Notes under the pieces: generated by a model
What the model saw: the letters and a program-made list of their open reading frames with translations, nothing else
What the model was told of the DNA's origin: nothing
The model's database searches: none
Shown: piece by piece, positions 44,601 through 53,621 of the stretch
How positions within the stretch are numbered: position 1 is the first letter of the stretch
How the letters are laid out: each line of letters starts with the position of its first letter
Source of the DNA: Rikenellaceae bacterium
GTDB taxonomy: Bacteria > Bacteroidota > Bacteroidia > Bacteroidales > Rikenellaceae
NCBI GenBank assembly: GCA_015059875.1
Contig: SUZQ01000002.1
Coordinates: 1 to 64,000, forward strand
Direction: 5' to 3'
DNA: 64,000 nt
Translations under genes and position numbers: made by a program

Positions 44601-45379
44601 CTGTATTCCCTGGTACAAACTGCGACTACGATACAGCTCGTGCATTCGAGCGTGAGGGGGCAGAAACCCATATCGGAGTGTTCCGCAACCTTACTGCGGA
44701 GGATGTTCTGCACTCTATTGACGCAATGGCTGCGGCAATTGACAAGTGCCATATCCTCGTTTTGAGTGGAGGATTCTCGCTTGGAGATGAGCCTGATGGT
44801 AGCGGTAAGTTTATCGCAAGCGTACTCAATAACGCAACCGTAACAAAGGCTGTTCACGCCTTGATTGATCGCGGAGGATTGATTCTCGGTATCTGCAACG
44901 GATTCCAGGCTTTGGTTAAGTCGGGCTTGTTGCCATACGGTCGCTTGGGTATGATGACGAAGGAGTCGCCTACACTGTTCCACAACGATATTCATCGCCA
45001 TATCTCGCAGATTGTTTCGACTCGTGTCGGAACAACCGCATCGCCTTGGTTGTCATCGTTTGAGGTTGGCGACCTGCACTCTATCGCAGTGAGCCACGGC
45101 GAGGGTAAGTTTGTCGTGAGCGAGGAGATGGCAGAGGAGTTGTTTGCAAATGGTCAGGTGGCATTCCAGTATGCCGATATGGAGGGTAATGCTACTACCG
45201 ATGCACCACACAACCCTAACGGCTCGTCTTATGGTATCGAGGGAATCATCTCGCGCAACGGTCAGATTCTCGGCAAGATGGGACACACGGAGCGTTACGA
45301 TGACTGCCTGTTCAAGAATATCGCAGGCGAGAAGCGTCAGAATATATTTGCAAACGCAGTAGCGTACTTTAAAAACTGA
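41675..45379 (+). CDS. purL: Phosphoribosylformylglycinamidine synthase (single chain)
   Basis: A 1234-residue large-type FGAR amidotransferase, which makes FGAM from FGAR, ATP and glutamine. The linker domain has the signature TYWSDHCRHTTF, and the two AIR-synthetase-like halves include FKNETHNHPTEIEPFGGAST and the central GGKDSMSG. The C-terminal glutaminase (from about residue 970) keeps the nucleophile elbow GLILGICNGFQ and the His/Glu pair in GHTER. Glutamine use is thus preserved here, unlike in the neighbouring PurF and in GuaA. The length is typical for the single-chain form. Confidence 0.96.
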   Translation: MKNHRIFVEKYARFQVEAESLRKELNENLSLAIEELRVLNVYDLFGFSDELVERCRYSVFGEIVTDLVSDECDYEGKKFLAIEYLPGQFDQRASSAVDCVHLLEPTAEVKIRSSRLYIFDDGVSEEQMAKIRHYLINAVESREKNLTILSDSEQADIKPVPVLEGFTDMGEEELEPYCKANGLAMNADDLRCVVEYFRSEQRNPTQTELRILDTYWSDHCRHTTFTTEIEEVKIDESFMRAEFEEALSEFGMMRKELGREQKSLCLMELATIGARYLRKIGKLDDMEVSEENNACSIFVDVDIEGQSEKWLLQFKNETHNHPTEIEPFGGASTCLGGAIRDPLSGRAYVYQAMRVTGAGDIYKGIDETLEGKLPQRIISRKAAAGYSSYGNQIGLATTHVREIYHDDYVAKRLEVGAVVGAVKASDVRRESPAPGDVVLLLGGRTGRDGIGGATGSSKQHTTASLEECGSEVQKGNAPEERKIQHLFRRGDVTRLIKKSNDFGAGGVSVAIGELTDGLDIYLDRVPVKYNGLNATELAISESQERMSVVVEKKDVEAMIALCREENVEVTHVADVTDTQRMRMFYKGEKVADLKREFIDSAGAKHYTKITLGAVCECNPFHREVAGATLREKMINNLQDKNVVSQRGLCEMFDSTIGRSTVLMPFGGKTQRTETQVSMQTLPVRYGKTSTASVMAFGFNPYISAWSPYHGAEYAVVEACAKVVASGASYEKMRFSYQEYFERMSDARSWGKPMSALLGTIRMQKEFGLPSIGGKDSMSGTFQNINVPPTLIAFGITTLDARKAISPEFKTLGKFLYLVKHTPNANYTPNTEELKANFAFVTEEIAKGNVVAAYAIGFGGVAEAVAKMSFGNEIGAKLTCDEATLFDYSYGSILVQTVEPLAFESAVLVGHTTEEKSIEVLGEQFSLEELYKANSERFEKVYPAKGKSGEKCRESNYTATAPQYKGEKVEKVQVYFPVFPGTNCDYDTARAFEREGAETHIGVFRNLTAEDVLHSIDAMAAAIDKCHILVLSGGFSLGDEPDGSGKFIASVLNNATVTKAVHALIDRGGLILGICNGFQALVKSGLLPYGRLGMMTKESPTLFHNDIHRHISQIVSTRVGTTASPWLSSFEVGDLHSIAVSHGEGKFVVSEEMAEELFANGQVAFQYADMEGNATTDAPHNPNGSSYGIEGIISRNGQILGKMGHTERYDDCLFKNIAGEKRQNIFANAVAYFKN

Positions 45380-45478
45380 AAACTGAAAACGGAGAACTGA
45401 AAACTGAATTATAGGAAAAGGGTTTAGCGGAAAATAGAAGTTTTCCGTTTTCCGCTTTCCGTTTTCCGCTAAAAATAT
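45380..45478 (+). repeat. GGAAAAC/CCGTTTT heptamers between purL and purF
   Basis: GAAAACTG/GGAGAACT units followed by inverted TTTTCCG units can pair (GCGGAAAA with TTTTCCGC). The array ends 5 nt before the purF ATG. Confidence 0.75.
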
Positions 45479-45483
45479 TTTTT

Positions 45484-46854
45484 ATGAGTGTTTTAGCAGT
45501 TTATAATGTTGAGCATGCCTCGTCGTTAGTCTACTATGGTCTGCATTCGATGCAGCATCGCGGACAGGAGGGCTGTGGAATGGTTAGTGTAGGTGAGGAT
45601 GGCATTATGCATCGTCATCGCGGATATGGACTCGTGCAGGAGGTCTTTAACGAAACACAACTTCAGAAGTTAGAGGGAACGATGTGCTTGGGACATGTTC
45701 TCTATACCACCGCAAATGGTCGTAGCATCGATAATATCGAGCCGTTGTCGTTTCTTCACAATACAGGCTCGTTTGCGATTGCGCACAATGGTAATATCGT
45801 AAATGCCAAGCAGATACGCGACTACTTGGAGGGTAATGGAAGCCTCTTCCACTCGAATACAAATGCCGAGTTGTTGGCGCATCTTATCAAGAAGGAGGCT
45901 GACGAGCCACGCATCTTTACGATTATGGAGGCGTTGGACTTCTTGGAGGGTTCGTTTGCCTTTGTGATTATGACGCAGAATCGACTCTATGCCTGCCGCG
46001 ATAAGTATGGCATTCGCCCATTGGCGATTGGCAAGTTGGGCAATGGCTATGTTGTATCGAGCGAAACTTGTGCTTTCGATGTTATGGGTGCAACTTTCTT
46101 GCGCGATGTTGAGCCAGGCGAGATTGTAACTATTGATGATAAGGGTTTGCGTAGTCGCAAGTATGCTCTGAATTGTGAGCATAATATGTGTGCTATGGAG
46201 TATATCTACTTTGCTCGTCCCGATAGCGATATCGATGGCTGCAATGTACACGCCTTCCGTAAGGAGTCAGGTCGTCGTCTGTGGCGCGAAGCACCTTGTG
46301 AGGCTGATATCGTAGTCGGAGTACCCGACTCTTCGTTGTCGGCCGCTATGGGATATGCCGAGGAGAGTGGTATCCCATACGAAATGGGACTTATCAAGAA
46401 TAAGTATATTGGTCGTACCTTCATCCAGCCATCGCAGGCATTACGCGAGAAGGGCGTGAAGATGAAGCTGTCGGCTATTCGTTCGATTGTAGAGGGTAAG
46501 CGTATTGCGCTGATTGATGACTCGATAGTTCGCGGAACAACCTCAAAACGCATCGTAACAATGCTTCGCGAAGCTGGTGCTACTGAGGTGCATGTGCGAA
46601 TTGTTAGCCCTACGATGACGCATCCGTGCTGCTATGGTGTGGATACAACCACGCTCGACGAGCTGATTAGTGCAAAGCATAGCGTCGAGGAGACTTGTAA
46701 GATTATTGGTGCAGACTCGTTGGCATTTATGTCTGTGGAGGAGTGTTTGGCTTCGTCGAACGGCAAGTGCAAGAAGATGTGCTTCGCCTGCTTCGATGGC
46801 AAGTACCCTACCCCTATGACACACGATATTTCGGAAATTAACAAGAAAAAATAG
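45484..46854 (+). CDS. purF: Amidophosphoribosyltransferase lacking glutamine-site residues
   Basis: A 456-residue PurF, which makes 5-phosphoribosylamine from PRPP in the first purine step. The phosphoribosyltransferase half is intact, with PRPP loop [12 protein letters not shown]. The N-terminal amidotransferase half is recognisable ([23 protein letters not shown]) but starts MSVLAVYNV where families have CGVFGVYGV, so the nucleophile Cys1 falls on the initiator Met. Position 73, normally the glutamine-binding Arg, is Leu (GHVLYTT), and position 127, normally Asp, is Asn ([11 protein letters not shown]). Upstream in-frame sequence is repeat DNA with no Cys start. An ammonia-dependent enzyme is inferred. 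Confidence 0.93.
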   Translation: MSVLAVYNVEHASSLVYYGLHSMQHRGQEGCGMVSVGEDGIMHRHRGYGLVQEVFNETQLQKLEGTMCLGHVLYTTANGRSIDNIEPLSFLHNTGSFAIAHNGNIVNAKQIRDYLEGNGSLFHSNTNAELLAHLIKKEADEPRIFTIMEALDFLEGSFAFVIMTQNRLYACRDKYGIRPLAIGKLGNGYVVSSETCAFDVMGATFLRDVEPGEIVTIDDKGLRSRKYALNCEHNMCAMEYIYFARPDSDIDGCNVHAFRKESGRRLWREAPCEADIVVGVPDSSLSAAMGYAEESGIPYEMGLIKNKYIGRTFIQPSQALREKGVKMKLSAIRSIVEGKRIALIDDSIVRGTTSKRIVTMLREAGATEVHVRIVSPTMTHPCCYGVDTTTLDELISAKHSVEETCKIIGADSLAFMSVEECLASSNGKCKKMCFACFDGKYPTPMTHDISEINKKK

Positions 46855-46862
46855 ATACGATT

Positions 46863-47888
46863 ATGGCAGTAAATTACGAGAAAGCAGGTGTGAATCTTGA
46901 GGCAGGTTACGAGGTTGTACGCCGAATCAAACAGCATGTGGCATCGACCAATCGCTTGGGTACGATGGGTAATATCGGAGCATTCGGTGGAATGTTCGAC
47001 CTTGCAGCTCTCAATGTCAAAGAGCCTGTATTGGTTAGTGGAACCGATGGCGTAGGTACAAAGTTGAAGTTGGCGTTCGCAATGGATAAGCACGACACTA
47101 TAGGTATCGATGCTGTTGCTATGTGCGTGAACGATGTCTTGGCACAGGGCGCAGAGCCTTTGTTTTTCCTCGACTATGTAGCACTCGGTCACAATATCCC
47201 TGCAAAGGTTGAGGCTATCGTAGCAGGCGTTGCTGAGGGTTGCCGTCAGGCTGGTTGCGCATTGATTGGAGGCGAGACTGCCGAGATGCCTGGAATGTAC
47301 GAGGATGGCGAGTACGATATCGCAGGCTTCACTTGCGGTGTTGTTGAGAAGTCGCAACTTATTGATGGTTCGAAGGTTAAGGTTGGCGATGTGTTAATTG
47401 GTATCGCTTCGAGTGGAGTTCACTCTAATGGTTTCTCGCTTGTTCGTAAAGTGTTGGCAGACAACAACCTCGATTTGAACGCAAAGTATGAGGAGTTGGG
47501 TGATCGCACTTTGGGTGAGGCGTTACTCTGCCCTACTCGCATCTATGTAAAGCAGGTATTGGAGGTTGTTCGCAATTGCGATGTTCACGGTATCTGCCAC
47601 ATCACGGGTGGAGGTTTCGACGAGAATATTCCACGCATCCTGCACGATGGTCAGGGCTTGCATATCAACGAGGGCTCGTGGGAGATTTTGGGCGTCTTTA
47701 AGTTGCTCGAAAAGTATGGCAATATCCCTCACCGCGAGATGTTCAACATCTTCAATATGGGTGTAGGAATGGTTATCGCACTCGACGAGAGCGAGGCTCA
47801 GAAGGCACTCGACATTTTGGCTGCCGCAGGCGAGAAGGCTTCGATTATTGGTCGCGTAACCGACACCGAAGGCGTAGTAATTGAATAA
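46863..47888 (+). CDS. purM: Phosphoribosylformylglycinamidine cyclo-ligase (AIR synthetase)
   Basis: A 341-residue PurM, which closes FGAM to AIR with ATP. Signature segments are [58 protein letters not shown] and [15 protein letters not shown]. Length is normal. It begins 8 nt after purF. A repeat-rich spacer separates it from purH. Confidence 0.96.
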   Translation: MAVNYEKAGVNLEAGYEVVRRIKQHVASTNRLGTMGNIGAFGGMFDLAALNVKEPVLVSGTDGVGTKLKLAFAMDKHDTIGIDAVAMCVNDVLAQGAEPLFFLDYVALGHNIPAKVEAIVAGVAEGCRQAGCALIGGETAEMPGMYEDGEYDIAGFTCGVVEKSQLIDGSKVKVGDVLIGIASSGVHSNGFSLVRKVLADNNLDLNAKYEELGDRTLGEALLCPTRIYVKQVLEVVRNCDVHGICHITGGGFDENIPRILHDGQGLHINEGSWEILGVFKLLEKYGNIPHREMFNIFNMGVGMVIALDESEAQKALDILAAAGEKASIIGRVTDTEGVVIE

Positions 47889-47998
47889 TTAGTAGAGAGT
47901 AGAGAGTAGAGAGTAGTGAGTAGTTAAAATAATTCTCAATTCTCAATTCTCAATTCTCAATTTAGCCAATGGCTAATGGCTAATGGCTAATGGCTAAC
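47889..47998 (+). repeat. Three tandem-repeat types between purM and purH
   Basis: AGAGAGT/AGTAGTG heptamers, AATTCTC heptamers (about 4 units) and GCTAATG heptamers (about 5 units) follow each other. They end about 28 nt before the purH ATG. Confidence 0.85.
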
Positions 47999-48026
47999 AG
48001 CAAGAATAATAATAAAAGGTATAGAT

Positions 48027-49556
48027 ATGAGAGCATTGGTAAGTGTAAGCGACAAGACGGGCTTGGTTGAGTTTGTCAGCGGTCTGCAGTCGCTCGGCTG
48101 GGAGATTATCGCAACGGGCGGTACTCAGCGTTTGTTGGAGGATAACGGAGTTAAGACTATCGGCATCAGCGAGGTTACGGGCTTCCCAGAGATTTGCGAT
48201 GGTCGTGTTAAGACTCTGCACCCAAAGGTACATGGAGGTTTGTTGGCTCGTCGCGATTTGGAGAGCCACTTGCAGGCTTTGCGCGAGAATGGTATCGAGT
48301 TTATCGATATGGTCTGCGTAAATCTCTACCCTTTCCGTCAGACTATCGCCAAGGAGGGCGTAGAGATGGCTGAGGCTATCGAGAATATCGATATTGGCGG
48401 CCCTTCGATGTTGCGTTCGGCAGCAAAGAACTACAAGGATGTGACAGTAGTTTGCGACCCTGCGGACTATGCACAGATTCTCGATGAGATTAAGACAGAG
48501 GGTAATACTAAAGTTGAGACTCGTTTGCAACTCTCGGCAAAGGCTTATACCCACACGGCACAATACGATGCTTGCATCGCAACCTATATGCGTAAGCAGG
48601 CAGGCTTGTCGGAGAAGTTGTTCTTGGAGTTCGACGAGCAGCAGTCGTTGCGCTATGGTGAGAATCCTCACCAGTCGGCTAAGTTCTATCGCGATAATTC
48701 GACCACTCACTTCTCGTTGGCGTATGCCGAGCAGTTGAATGGTAAGGAGCTTTCGTACAACAATATTCAGGATGCAAATGCTGCCCTCAATATCGTGCGT
48801 GAGTTCGAAGAGCCGTTCTGCGTGGCATTGAAGCACATGAACCCTTGCGGTGCAGCTATCGGCAAGGATGCTATGGAGGCTTGGACACGCGCTTACGAGG
48901 CAGATACTAAGAGTATCTTCGGCGGTATCGTAGCTCTCAATCGCGAGGTTACCGCAGAGGTAGCACTTGGAATGAAGCCAATCTTCTTGGAGATTGTTAT
49001 GGCTCCATCGTTTACCGATGAGGCTCTCGAAATCCTCTGCGCAAAGAAGAATCTGCGCGTGTTGAAGGTTGATATGACTCGCACAGATGATGTTCAGAAT
49101 CAGTATATCAGCGTAAATGGCGGTCTGCTTGTTCAGCACCTCGACACTACTACAAAGGAGGTTGTGGCGGATATGTGTGTAACAGAGGCAAAGCCGACAG
49201 AGGAGCAATTGACCGATATGAATTTCGGCTGGCGTATCGTTAAGCATGTTAAGTCGAACGCTATCGCAGTTGTGAAGAATGGCGCAACTTTGGGCGTTGG
49301 TGCTGGTCAGATGAACCGTGTAGGCTCTGCCGAGATTGCCCTCAAACAGGCACAGGCAGCAGGTCACACCGAGGGACTTGTACTCGCATCTGACGGCTTC
49401 CTTCCGTTTGATGATACCGTAGCTTTCGCTGCCGAGTATGGCGTTACAGCTATCGTTCAGCCTGGTGGCTCTGTTCGTGACGAGGATTCGATTAAGAAGG
49501 CGAACGAACTCGGTATCACAATGTTGTTTACCGGCATGCGCCACTTCAAACATTAG
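48027..49556 (+). CDS. purH: Bifunctional AICAR transformylase/IMP cyclohydrolase
   Basis: A 509-residue PurH, which carries out the last two steps to IMP. The N-terminal cyclohydrolase domain shows ALVSVSDKTGLVEFVSGL, RVKTLHPKVHGGLLARR and IDIGGPSMLRSAAKN. The C-terminal transformylase has RYGENPHQSAKFYR, ALKHMNPCGAAIG and GAGQMNRVGSAEIAL, with DGFLPFDDTV near the end. Length is normal. The stop codon lies within a 9-bp hairpin that may act as a weak terminator or mRNA stabiliser. Confidence 0.96.
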   Translation: MRALVSVSDKTGLVEFVSGLQSLGWEIIATGGTQRLLEDNGVKTIGISEVTGFPEICDGRVKTLHPKVHGGLLARRDLESHLQALRENGIEFIDMVCVNLYPFRQTIAKEGVEMAEAIENIDIGGPSMLRSAAKNYKDVTVVCDPADYAQILDEIKTEGNTKVETRLQLSAKAYTHTAQYDACIATYMRKQAGLSEKLFLEFDEQQSLRYGENPHQSAKFYRDNSTTHFSLAYAEQLNGKELSYNNIQDANAALNIVREFEEPFCVALKHMNPCGAAIGKDAMEAWTRAYEADTKSIFGGIVALNREVTAEVALGMKPIFLEIVMAPSFTDEALEILCAKKNLRVLKVDMTRTDDVQNQYISVNGGLLVQHLDTTTKEVVADMCVTEAKPTEEQLTDMNFGWRIVKHVKSNAIAVVKNGATLGVGAGQMNRVGSAEIALKQAQAAGHTEGLVLASDGFLPFDDTVAFAAEYGVTAIVQPGGSVRDEDSIKKANELGITMLFTGMRHFKH

Positions 49557-49575
49557 TGGAATGCCACTAATGTTT
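49551..49575 (+). terminator. Hairpin overlapping the purH stop
   Basis: CATTAGTGG-AATG-CCACTAATG forms a 9-bp stem followed by TTTAATT. The stop codon TAG lies in the stem. Confidence 0.5.
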
Positions 49576-49676
49576 AATTGATAATTGACAATTGAAAATT
49601 GATAATTATCAAAATATATTATCAAAAATACCTATAATTGTCAATTGTCAACTATCAATTGTCAATTAAAAAACAG
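49576..49676. repeat. AT-rich AATTGA/TCAATT repeats between purH and purD
   Basis: AATTGATAATTGACAATTG-like units on the left and TCAATTGTCAACTATCAATT-like units on the right form an inverted pair. Confidence 0.75.
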
Positions 49677-49683
49677 AGTTTTT

Positions 49684-50931
49684 ATGAGAGTTTTAGTCGT
49701 TGGTTCGGGAGGTCGTGAGCATGCTATTGTCGATGCTCTGTTCCGTTCGCCGAGCGTAGATAAGATATATTGCGCACCAGGAAATGCGGGCATTGCCCAG
49801 CAAGCTGAGTGTGTAGCAATTAAGGATACCGAGGTCGAGAGGTTGAAGGCGTTTGTTAAGGAGAATGCCATAGACCTGACCGTAGTAGGCCCTGAGGCAG
49901 CTTTGGCGGTTGGTATTGCAGATGAGTTCCGCAAGGAGGGGCTAAAAATCTTCGGTCACACGAAGTCGGCTGCGCGCATCGAAACCTCGAAGGAGTTTGC
50001 TAAGGAGTTGATGGCGAAGTACGATATTCCGACAGCGGGATATAAGGCGTTCGACAACTACGACGAGGCGGTAGCCTATGTCGAGGCTCGCCCACTCCCT
50101 GCCGTACTGAAATATGACGGCTTGGCAGCAGGTAAGGGCGTAGTTATTGCCGAAACGATGGATGAGGCTCGCGAGGCGTTGCGTGATATGTTGCTCGATG
50201 ACCGCTTTGGCAAAGGCCGTGTCGTTGTGGAGGACTATCTCGAAGGCCCAGAGTTCTCGTTAATGTGCTTTGTCGAGGGCGAGAATGTCTACCCTATGCC
50301 TGTGGCACAAGACCATAAGCGCGCCTACGATGGCGATAAAGGCCCTAATACGGGCGGTATGGGTGCATATACCTCGTTGCCATTTATCACCGCAGATGAC
50401 CTCGAATTTGCAATGGAGCGCGTGATGCGACCTACGGCAAAGGCGATGGTTGCAGAGGGTTGTCCACTCACGGGAGTTCTCTATGGCGGTTTGATGAAAA
50501 CGGCTGATGGAGTGAAAGTTATCGAGTTCAATGCCCGCTTTGGCGATCCTGAGACAGAGGTCGTTCTGCCGTTGATTGATAGCGATATCGCAAATGTTTT
50601 CGAGGCTGTAGCTACGGGCGTAGTGCCTGCACCTATTGCGTGGAGCAAGGAGGTCACACTCGGTATTGTTCTCGCATCGAAGGGTTATCCGGGTGACTAC
50701 GCAAAGGGCTACCCTATTCGTGGCACCGAGAAGGTTGATGGCACGGTATTCCACATGGGTACAGCCGTTAAAGATGGCGAGTTGGTAACTGCTGGTGGTC
50801 GCGTCTTGTTTGTTGTGGCAAAGGGTGCAACCCTTGCCGATGCGCACCGCAAGGCTAACGAGGAGGTTTCAAAAATTGAGTGCGAGAACCTTTTCCATCG
50901 TACAGATATTGGTCATAAGGCATTTAAGTAG
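49684..50931 (+). CDS. purD: Phosphoribosylamine-glycine ligase
   Basis: A 415-residue ATP-grasp enzyme joining phosphoribosylamine and glycine to GAR. It begins MRVLVVGSGGREHAIVDAL; the 13 extra codons in the track come from the repeat. Signatures include DLTVVGPEAALAVGIAD, the ATP-grasp LKYDGLAAGKGVVIAE and GPEFSLMCFVEGENV, and NARFGDPETEVVLPL. Length is normal. It lies 7 nt ahead of folD. Confidence 0.96.
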   Translation: MRVLVVGSGGREHAIVDALFRSPSVDKIYCAPGNAGIAQQAECVAIKDTEVERLKAFVKENAIDLTVVGPEAALAVGIADEFRKEGLKIFGHTKSAARIETSKEFAKELMAKYDIPTAGYKAFDNYDEAVAYVEARPLPAVLKYDGLAAGKGVVIAETMDEAREALRDMLLDDRFGKGRVVVEDYLEGPEFSLMCFVEGENVYPMPVAQDHKRAYDGDKGPNTGGMGAYTSLPFITADDLEFAMERVMRPTAKAMVAEGCPLTGVLYGGLMKTADGVKVIEFNARFGDPETEVVLPLIDSDIANVFEAVATGVVPAPIAWSKEVTLGIVLASKGYPGDYAKGYPIRGTEKVDGTVFHMGTAVKDGELVTAGGRVLFVVAKGATLADAHRKANEEVSKIECENLFHRTDIGHKAFK

Positions 50932-50938
50932 TTGAATT

Positions 50939-51796
50939 ATGGGACAAATCATTGACGGAAAGCAGCTGTCGTTGCGCTTGAAGGGCGAGATGGCAGAGGA
51001 GGTTAAGGCTTTGGAGATGAAGTATGGTCGTGTACCTTCGTTGGCGGTAATCTTGGTGGGCGAAAACCCTGCAAGTCAGTCGTATGTGCGTGGCAAAATT
51101 AAGGCTGCAGAGGAGGTTGGTATCCGCAGTGAACTTATCACAATGCCTGCCGACACCACCGAGGAGGCTCTCTTGGCGGAGATTGACCGACTGAATGCCG
51201 ATGCGCTGACCGATGGTGTGCTGGTGCAGTTGCCGCTGCCAAAGCATATTGACGAGGAGCGCGTTATTGACGCCATTGCACTCGAAAAAGATGTTGATGG
51301 CTTCCACCCTGCCAATGTTGCAAATCTCTGGCTCGGAAAGCCTTGTATCGTGCCTTGCACACCAAAGGGCGTTATGCAGATGATTGCCGAGTGCGGTTTC
51401 GAGATTGCAGGCAAAAAGGCTGTTGTTGTAGGTCGTAGCAACATCGTAGGCAAGCCGATGGTTAAGTTGCTGCTCGATGCCAATGCAACGGTCACTATCG
51501 CTCACTCGCGCACAAAGGATTTGGGCGCAGTGTGCCGCGAGGCGGATATTCTGGTGGCAGCCGTAGGTCGCAAGCACCTTATCACTGCTGATATGATTAA
51601 ACCAGGAGCTATTGTGATAGATGTGGGTGTGAATCGCGATCCTGAGACGGGCAAATTGTGTGGCGATGTCGATACTGCCGCAGCACAAGAGGTCGCATCG
51701 TTCATCACCCCAGTTCCAGGTGGCGTTGGCCCGATGACTATTACGATGTTGATGAAAAATACGATAGAATGTTATCTGAATAGGATTGTTAAATAA
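50939..51796 (+). CDS. folD: Methylenetetrahydrofolate dehydrogenase/cyclohydrolase
   Basis: A 285-residue FolD, which interconverts 5,10-methylene-THF, methenyl-THF and 10-formyl-THF. The latter is the formyl donor for PurH and PurN, which explains its place in the purine cluster. Signatures are [20 protein letters not shown] (with the YVxxK catalytic lysine), [33 protein letters not shown] and [15 protein letters not shown]. Length is normal. Confidence 0.96.
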   Translation: MGQIIDGKQLSLRLKGEMAEEVKALEMKYGRVPSLAVILVGENPASQSYVRGKIKAAEEVGIRSELITMPADTTEEALLAEIDRLNADALTDGVLVQLPLPKHIDEERVIDAIALEKDVDGFHPANVANLWLGKPCIVPCTPKGVMQMIAECGFEIAGKKAVVVGRSNIVGKPMVKLLLDANATVTIAHSRTKDLGAVCREADILVAAVGRKHLITADMIKPGAIVIDVGVNRDPETGKLCGDVDTAAAQEVASFITPVPGGVGPMTITMLMKNTIECYLNRIVK

Positions 51797-51918
51797 AATC
51801 GTTCTGATTGACTCTTTTTGCACGAATCTGCGGTCGCTGAAATGCTCACATACGCCAAAGTATGCTCCGCTTTCATCGCCTTGCTTCGCACAAAAATAGT
51901 TCAATCATTTACGATTTT
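51795..51918. repeat. MITE-like imperfect foldback between folD and purB
   Basis: A 124-bp sequence that is close to its own reverse complement. The ends are AAAATCGT and ACGATTTT, and inner blocks (TGATTGA/TCAATCA, TTTTTG/CAAAAA, CATACG/GTATG) pair in order around a CCAAA centre. No ORF is present. Confidence 0.75.
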
Positions 51919-51973
51919 AGGGATTTGAAATAGAAGTTAAACCGAATTATTAAATAACTAAATATAACTAACT

Positions 51974-53269
51974 ATGATTGAAAGATATAGCAGAAAGGTT
52001 ATGCGTGATGTTTGGACCGAGCAGAACAAATTTAGCGCATACCTCAAAGTTGAGATTCTCGCTTCGGAGGCGTGGAGTAAGTTGGGCGTAGTACCAGCTG
52101 AAGATGTTGAGAAGTTGTGGGCGAAGGCATCGTTCTCGATTGACCGTATCAAGGAGATTGAGGAGCAGACTCGCCACGATGTTGTGGCATTCACCCGTGC
52201 CGTATCGGAAACCCTCGGTGAGGAGCGCAAGTGGGTACACTACGGCTTGACCTCTACCGATGTTGTAGATACTGCAAACGGCTATCTGCTCCGTCAGGCA
52301 AACGAAATCCTCGAAAAGGATCTGGAGGCATTCTTGGCTGTTTTGAAGCGTCGTGCTTTGGAGTTCCGCAACACACCTTGCATCGGTCGAACTCACGGTA
52401 TCCACGCCGATATCACCTGCTTCGGCTTGAAGTGGGCGTTGTGGTACGAGGAGATGAAGCGCAATATCGAGCGTTTTCGCACTGCTGCGCGTGGCGTAGA
52501 GGTCGGAAAGATGAGTGGTGCTGTGGGCAACTTCGCAAATATCCCGCCTATGATTCAGGACTATGTTTGCGAGAAGTTGGGTATCGACAGTGCAAATGTT
52601 TCGACACAGGTTATTCAGCGTGACCGCCACGCCTACTATATTGCTACTTTGGCAGTTATCGCATCTTCGTTGGAGCAGATGGCTCTCGAAGTTCGCAACT
52701 TGCAGCGTACCGAGGTGCATGAGGTCGAGGAGGCTTTCGGCAAGGGACAGAAGGGTTCGAGCGCAATGCCTCACAAGCGTAACCCAATCTCGTCGGAGAA
52801 TATCTGCGGCTGCGCTCGTGTGATGCGTGGCTATATGGCTACTGCTTGCGAGAATGTCGCTTTGTGGCACGAGCGCGATATCTCGCACTCGGCAACCGAG
52901 CGTATTATCTTGCCAGATGCTACCGAGTTGCTCGACTATATGCTCAACCGCTTTATGGGTATCTTGGACAACCTCGTAGTCTTTGAGGATGTGATGATGG
53001 AGAATATCTATCGCACTCGTAAGGTAATCTTTGCACAGCGCGTTATGAACGCCTTGATTGACAAGGGCTTCTCGCGTGAGGAGGCTTACGACACCGTGCA
53101 GCCTGTGGCTATGCGTGCAATGGCTGAGCGTGCCGACTATCAGGAGTTGCTTGCTGAGAACGAGAAGGTTATGTCGAAGCTCACTCGCGAGGAGTTGGAC
53201 TCGTGCTTCACATTGGAGTACTACCTCAAGAATGTAGACTATATCTTCCAGCGTGCAGGAATCTTGTAA
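51974..53269 (+). CDS. purB: Adenylosuccinate lyase
   Basis: A 431-residue fumarase/aspartase-superfamily lyase, which acts twice in purine synthesis (SAICAR to AICAR, adenylosuccinate to AMP). Conserved parts are [34 protein letters not shown] with the catalytic histidine, and the mobile signature loop [17 protein letters not shown]. Length is normal. It closes the purine cluster and is followed by a strong terminator. Confidence 0.96.
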   Translation: MIERYSRKVMRDVWTEQNKFSAYLKVEILASEAWSKLGVVPAEDVEKLWAKASFSIDRIKEIEEQTRHDVVAFTRAVSETLGEERKWVHYGLTSTDVVDTANGYLLRQANEILEKDLEAFLAVLKRRALEFRNTPCIGRTHGIHADITCFGLKWALWYEEMKRNIERFRTAARGVEVGKMSGAVGNFANIPPMIQDYVCEKLGIDSANVSTQVIQRDRHAYYIATLAVIASSLEQMALEVRNLQRTEVHEVEEAFGKGQKGSSAMPHKRNPISSENICGCARVMRGYMATACENVALWHERDISHSATERIILPDATELLDYMLNRFMGILDNLVVFEDVMMENIYRTRKVIFAQRVMNALIDKGFSREEAYDTVQPVAMRAMAERADYQELLAENEKVMSKLTREELDSCFTLEYYLKNVDYIFQRAGIL

Positions 53270-53291
53270 ATTAGACGAAAGACTAAAGACG

Positions 53292-53323
53292 AGAGACGAG
53301 AGCTTTTTTCTCGTCTCTTTTTT
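53292..53323 (+). terminator. Terminator of the purine cluster
   Basis: The 10-bp stem AGAGACGAGA/TCTCGTCTCT with a T-rich loop is followed by a T-run. Confidence 0.88.
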
Positions 53324-53357
53324 GTGCAATTTTTGCAGGAAATCAAAAATAAATTTC

Positions 53358-53365
53358 TACTTTTG
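53358..53365 (+). promoter_or_regulatory. -7 box for the structured leader and LpoB-like genes
   Basis: TACTTTTG, with TTTTG at 53331-53335 as -33 candidate (22-nt gap). The first start codon is about 255 nt downstream. Confidence 0.6.
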
Positions 53366-53399
53366 TAGTCGAATTGCGGAATACGCAGTTTATTAGATG

Positions 53400-53610
53400 G
53401 CATTTAGGCTATTGCGTTACTGAAAAACGACCAATTTATTAAGTAAACAGGCAATAGGCACAACTAAATGCTCACGCTGTTTTGGCGTGGGTTGTGCTTA
53501 TGTTTACGGGTGCTTGGTCGTACCTTCAGTATTGAGCATGATTCACGCTTCTCGTTTTTAGTTAAGCGGTTGTCATCTGACGGCAATGGAATTTTATTGT
53601 TTAACTAAAA
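53400..53610 (+). ncRNA. Candidate pseudoknotted leader RNA
   Basis: Nested stems, outside in: 53418-53424/53525-53531 (TACTGAA/TTCAGTA), 53427-53434/53514-53521 (ACGACCAA/TTGGTCGT), 53443-53448/53502-53507 (GTAAAC/GTTTAC), 53458-53464/53491-53497 (GCACAAC/GTTGTGC) and 53473-53477/53485-53489 (CACGC/GCGTG). The internal-loop strands GCAATAG (53451-53457) and CTAAATGC (53464-53471) are exactly complementary to the upstream CTATTGC (53409-53415) and GCATTTAG (53400-53407). This allows a pseudoknot or an alternative fold. A further 12-bp inverted repeat (GTTTTTAGTTAA/TTAACTAAAAAC) precedes the start codon. It is not tmRNA-like (no tRNA ends). Confidence 0.6.
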
Positions 53611-53621
53611 ACTTATTTATT

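Noticed and set aside
45380-45483. A missing 5' extension of purF that would restore the catalytic cysteine
   Set aside because: The upstream bases are heptamer repeats without an in-frame start or a CGVFG-type sequence in any frame.
53400-53610. tmRNA, RNase P RNA or 6S RNA
   Set aside because: No tRNA-like ends, no tag reading frame and no conserved RNase P core were seen. The fold does not resemble a 6S bulge. A known Rfam family is still possible and should be searched.
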